NCBI GenBank assembly: GCA_017527625.1
Contig: JAFXPV010000095.1
Coordinates: forward strand, 1 to 5,538
Direction of reading: 5' to 3'
DNA length: 5,538 bases
Source of the DNA: Bacteroidales bacterium
GTDB lineage: Bacteria > Bacteroidota > Bacteroidia > Bacteroidales > UBA932
In this document: one piece after another, positions 1 to 5,538 of the stretch
Layout of the letters: every line of letters begins with the position of its first letter
How positions within the stretch are numbered: position 1 is the stretch's first letter
Made by a program: the position numbers and the translations under genes
Notes under the pieces: model-generated
What the model saw: only the letters and a program-made list of their open reading frames with translations
What the model was told of the DNA's origin: nothing
The model's database searches: none

Positions 1-3239
<3,239 letters not shown>

Positions 3240-3248
3240 GGTGTCGTA

Positions 3249-4775
3249 CTATTCCCACTCGATAGTTGCGGGGGGTTTCGAACTGATGTCGTATACTACG
3301 CGGTTGACGCCCTTGACACGATTGATGATCTCGTTGGAAATCTTTGCAAGGAAATCGTAGGGCAGGTGAGCCCAGTCGGCTGTCATGCCGTCCACAGACT
3401 CCACGGCACGCAGCGAAACTACGCTTTCATAGGTCCTCTCATCGCCCATCACGCCCACGGAACGTACCGGAAGCAGCATGGCTCCTGCCTGCCATACTTT
3501 GTCGTAGAGATTGTTGTCGCGAAGGCCGCGGATGAAAATGTCATCGACTTCCTGAAGGATGCGGACCTTCTCGGGAGTGACATCCGACAGGATGCGGATG
3601 GCCAGGCCGGGGCCGGGAAAAGGATGCCGGCCAAGCAACTCCTGCCTCATCTGCAGCTGGCGGCCCACTTTGCGCACTTCATCCTTGAAGAGCAGGCGCA
3701 GCGGCTCCACGAGTTTCAGCTGCATATATGCAGGGAGCCCTCCGACATTGTGATGAGACTTTATGGTGACGCTCGGGCCCTTGACCGAAGACGATTCAAT
3801 CACGTCGGGATAGATGGTGCCCTGCGCGAGCCATTTCGCATCCTTTACGAGCGCAGCCTCGGCGTCGAATACTTCAATGAAAGTCTTGCCGATGGCCTTG
3901 CGCTTCGCCTCAGGGTCACTGACACCTGCAAGCACCTTGTAGAAACGTTCCTTCGCATCAACACCCTTGACGTTGAGGCCCATATCGTGGTATGATTCGA
4001 GAACCGAGCTGAACTCGTCCTTGCGCAGCAGTCCGTTGTCCACGAAGATGCAGTGCAGGTTGCTGCCGATGGCCCTGTGGAGCAGCATCGCGGCAACTGA
4101 TGAATCCACACCGCCGGATAGGCCGAGGATGACCTTGTCGTCTCCCAGTTTCTCCTTCAGTTCCCTGGCGGTAGTGTCTACGAACGAAGCCGCAGTCCAA
4201 CCCTGGTCGCAGCCGCAGATGTCCACTACGAAATTGCGCAGGATGGCCAGGCCATCCACGGAATGGTGAACTTCGGGATGGAACTGGATAGCATATGTTT
4301 CTTCATCGTCGATCTTGAAGCCGGCATACTTGACATTGTCGGTCGAGCATATGCAGCGGTAGTTGTCGGGAATGGCCTCAATGGTATCGCCGTGACTCAT
4401 CCATACCTGCGACCGGTCGCTTACGCCGCGCATCAGCGGACAGTTGCGGTCAATGTACTGGAGGTTTGCGCGGCCGTATTCCCTGATCTTGGACTGCTGC
4501 ACTTTGCCGCCTCCCCATTTTGCGAGATACTGCGCACCGTAGCAGATGGCAAGCAGCGGCAGTTTGCCTTTCACTGCAGCAAGGTCGGGTACGGGAGCGT
4601 CTGCCGCATTGCAGGAATATGGACTTCCTGAGAAAATCACGCCTTTGACGTCCGGCGTAAGTTCAGGAAGTTTGTTATATGGATGGATTTCACAATAGGT
4701 GTCCAGTTCCCTGACCTTGCGGGCTATCAACTGTGTGTACTGGGAACCGAAGTCAAGGATGATGATTGTGTCCAT
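3249..4775 (-). CDS. guaA: GMP synthase (glutamine-hydrolysing)
   Basis: Converts XMP to GMP with ATP and glutamine, the last step of de novo GMP synthesis; cytoplasmic. The 508-residue product is close to the usual ~510-525. The glutaminase domain (about 1-188) starts with [20 protein letters not shown] and has SGSPYS (49-54), nucleophile Cys78 in ICYGAQ, SHGD (127-130), and His166/Glu168 in QFHPE. The ATP-pyrophosphatase domain (about 198-385) carries the PP-loop LSGGVDSS (219-226), FVDNGLLRK and [11 protein letters not shown]. The C-terminal dimerisation domain (about 386-508) has [13 protein letters not shown] and ends in the family's invariant KPPATIEWE, so the 3' end is intact. The chosen ATG gives the standard N-terminus. 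It lies 18 nt downstream of mgsA with no promoter room and no Shine-Dalgarno, so it is probably co-transcribed with mgsA. SGSP and CYGAQ, where E. coli has SGGP and CYGMQ, are sequence variants that leave the catalytic residues in place. Confidence 0.98.
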   Translation of the reverse strand: MDTIIILDFGSQYTQLIARKVRELDTYCEIHPYNKLPELTPDVKGVIFSGSPYSCNAADAPVPDLAAVKGKLPLLAICYGAQYLAKWGGGKVQQSKIREYGRANLQYIDRNCPLMRGVSDRSQVWMSHGDTIEAIPDNYRCICSTDNVKYAGFKIDDEETYAIQFHPEVHHSVDGLAILRNFVVDICGCDQGWTAASFVDTTARELKEKLGDDKVILGLSGGVDSSVAAMLLHRAIGSNLHCIFVDNGLLRKDEFSSVLESYHDMGLNVKGVDAKERFYKVLAGVSDPEAKRKAIGKTFIEVFDAEAALVKDAKWLAQGTIYPDVIESSSVKGPSVTIKSHHNVGGLPAYMQLKLVEPLRLLFKDEVRKVGRQLQMRQELLGRHPFPGPGLAIRILSDVTPEKVRILQEVDDIFIRGLRDNNLYDKVWQAGAMLLPVRSVGVMGDERTYESVVSLRAVESVDGMTADWAHLPYDFLAKISNEIINRVKGVNRVVYDISSKPPATIEWE

Positions 4776-4793
4776 TGGGGGAACTTATGTGGA

Positions 4794-5252
4794 TTATTTC
4801 AGTTTGCGGTTCTTGTAGGTTTCGATGCAGGCGGGAATCATTCTCTCGTAACCCTTGTCGGTGAAGAGGGGAGAAGAGATGATGAAGTCTGCTGAAGATC
4901 GGTTGGAAGCATAAGGGATGTTGTAGAGCGATGCAAGCCTGCTGAGGCCCAGCACGTCGTTCTGGTGTCCTTGTACTATGAGGTTGTCGCAGAAGAACAC
5001 AAGCATGTCGAGCCTGCCTTCGGCAATCATTGCGCCGACTTCGGCGTCGCCTCCCAGCGGACCGCTGAGAAGTGCGTTGACTTCCGGGCACTCGTCACCC
5101 AGTTTTTCGACGAGGGCTGCCTTGATGAGCCTTCCCGTCGTGCCTGTACAATACAATGTACAATGCTTTATTGTTTCTGCATTGTATTTCACCCAGTCAA
5201 TCAACTCCTCTTTTCTGGAGTCGTGGGCTACAAATCCTATGGTTTTGATCAT
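4794..5252 (-). CDS. mgsA: Methylglyoxal synthase
   Basis: Converts dihydroxyacetone phosphate to methylglyoxal plus phosphate, a bypass that frees phosphate when sugar phosphates build up. The 152-residue product is the family's usual length. Motifs match E. coli MgsA: AHD (9-11) with phosphate-binding Lys14, TGTTG (36-40), LSGPLGGD with the catalytic Asp69 (E. coli Asp71), Asp89, His96 and Asp99 (E. coli Asp91, His98, Asp101), and ADFIISSP (121-128). Compared with E. coli there is a 7-residue insertion between TGTTG and LSGP (around 47-55). The active-site loop is unusual: FFCDNLIVQGHQND, where E. coli has FFWDPLNAVPHDPD. It ends 18 nt before guaA and starts 20 nt after the stop of the phosphatase gene, so it is likely an operon member. 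The ATG at 5252 has an AGGA-containing purine run at a suitable distance. No membrane or signal segment is seen. The residue mapping to E. coli is from memory. Confidence 0.95.
   Translation of the reverse strand: MIKTIGFVAHDSRKEELIDWVKYNAETIKHCTLYCTGTTGRLIKAALVEKLGDECPEVNALLSGPLGGDAEVGAMIAEGRLDMLVFFCDNLIVQGHQNDVLGLSRLASLYNIPYASNRSSADFIISSPLFTDKGYERMIPACIETYKNRKLK
5147..5186. repeat. TACAAT direct repeats and an 8-bp inverted repeat inside mgsA
   Basis: TACAAT occurs three times on the + strand (from 5147, 5152 and 5159). TACAATGC at 5159-5166 is repeated as its exact reverse complement, GCATTGTA, at 5179-5186, with a 12-nt spacer. In mgsA mRNA this could form an 8-bp hairpin about 70-95 nt after the start codon. 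The repeats fall on Tyr, Asn, Cys and Thr codons, so chance is the simplest explanation. Confidence 0.5.
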
Positions 5253-5255
5253 CTG

Positions 5256-5270
5256 TTTTTTCCTTTTTTT
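5256..5270 (-). promoter_or_regulatory. Ribosome binding region of mgsA
   Basis: On the - strand the 15 nt are all purine: A7-GG-A6. The AGGA core ends about 8 nt before the mgsA ATG. It is the only start in the window with a Shine-Dalgarno-like sequence; pyrG and guaA lack one. The A-rich flanks also fit the Bacteroidota preference for A-rich, unstructured initiation regions. It supports the ATG at 5252 as the true start. Confidence 0.6.
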
Positions 5271-5272
5271 GT

Positions 5273-5538
5273 TTAGTCGAGACCACAGCGGTCAGCGAGA
5301 TATTCCCTGAGGTCTTTCCATTTATAATAAGGCCCGTCAAAAGTGGGGAGTCTGGGAATGACTGTCTCCTTCTCGTTGCGGAGCATCTTGACGATAACGT
5401 CACCCTGACGGTTCTTGTAGAATATCATTTGGAGGTTGGTGCCCATCGGGATTTATTCGTATGCAGGCCATACTGCATATGCATCCCTGAGCGATGGAGT
5501 AGTGTCATAGCCTTCTACTCCAATGGTTCCAAGCAGCT
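5273..5538 (-). pseudogene. Histidine acid phosphatase-like C-terminus with an in-frame stop (5' end outside window)
   Basis: Read from the right edge, 27 codons beginning LLGTIGVEGYD and ending AVWPAYE run into TAA (5453-5455). The same frame then continues for 59 codons, IPMGTNLQMIFYKN to REYLADRCGLD, ending in TAA (5273-5275). The joined text resembles the end of clade-2 histidine phosphatases (acid phosphatase, phytase and MINPP-like enzymes), whose tail typically reads like YRIxPMAANLQLIFYR, then VLLNGRE, then PYYRWxDFR. These enzymes hydrolyse phosphomonoesters and are usually exported. The catalytic RHG and HD motifs would lie upstream, outside the window, so activity cannot be judged. 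Because similarity continues on both sides of the stop with no frame change, this looks like a recent nonsense mutation or a base-call error and not an old decayed gene. Family assignment is by recalled pattern, moderately sure; substrate unknown. mgsA follows after 20 nt. Confidence 0.6.
5460..5479 (-). other. Short perfect hairpin next to the in-frame stop
   Basis: On the - strand, TATGCAG and CTGCATA form a 7-bp perfect stem around a 6-nt loop (5472-5467), ending 4 nt before the in-frame TAA of the phosphatase-like gene. No T-run follows, so it is not an intrinsic terminator. The arms are built from repeated Ala-Tyr codons and may be coincidental. Confidence 0.35.

Noticed and set aside
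3366..3995. 209-codon open frame on the + strand
   Set aside because: It lies fully antisense to guaA, whose identity is certain; the product shows no family motif.
4263..4631. 122-codon open frame on the + strand
   Set aside because: Antisense to the guaA glutaminase domain; no motif or ribosome binding site supports it.
5256..5270. T-rich run on the + strand as a terminator tail
   Set aside because: No + strand gene ends nearby and no hairpin precedes it; it is the complement of the mgsA ribosome binding region.
5310..5340. AT-rich TTGACG and TATTAT boxes on the - strand that look like a promoter for mgsA
   Set aside because: The boxes are only about 5 nt apart, far too close, do not match the Bacteroidota -33/-7 pattern, and encode the conserved PYYKW part of the phosphatase.
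5197..5403. 68-codon - strand frame overlapping the start of mgsA
   Set aside because: It is out of frame with both mgsA and the phosphatase-like reading, which both show clear family similarity.

Overview
The window is ordinary chromosomal housekeeping DNA, most likely from a member of the Bacteroidota (probably Bacteroidales). This is inferred from three things. The carB product has the eukaryote-like signature that I associate with this phylum. The pyrG and guaA starts have no recognisable Shine-Dalgarno sequence. At the right edge there is a Bacteroides-type histidine acid phosphatase tail. The assignment rests on recalled family features, not on a search.

There are two converging gene blocks. 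On the + strand, the 3' half of carB (carbamoyl-phosphate synthase large subunit, running in from the left edge) is followed after 2 nt by a complete pyrG (CTP synthase). On the - strand, read from right to left, there is the C-terminal end of a histidine acid phosphatase-like gene interrupted by an in-frame TAA, then mgsA (methylglyoxal synthase) 20 nt later, then guaA (glutamine-hydrolysing GMP synthase) 18 nt after that. pyrG and guaA meet tail to tail with only 28 nt between their stop codons. A weak terminator-like hairpin for guaA spans that gap and extends into the last codons of pyrG.

Functionally, carB opens de novo pyrimidine synthesis and pyrG makes CTP from UTP, while guaA makes GMP from XMP. 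All three are glutamine-amide-dependent steps: PyrG and GuaA carry their own class I glutaminase domain, and CarB uses the one on CarA. mgsA is a glycolytic bypass enzyme that turns dihydroxyacetone phosphate into methylglyoxal; its fold is the same as the effector domain at the end of CarB. No RNA gene, mobile element, CRISPR array, riboswitch or stretch of more than 300 nt without a gene was seen.

I found no convincing new system. The items most worth checking are the in-frame stop in the phosphatase gene, the CPS1/CAD-like effector domain of CarB, the unusual active-site loop of MgsA, and the shared 3' end of pyrG and guaA.
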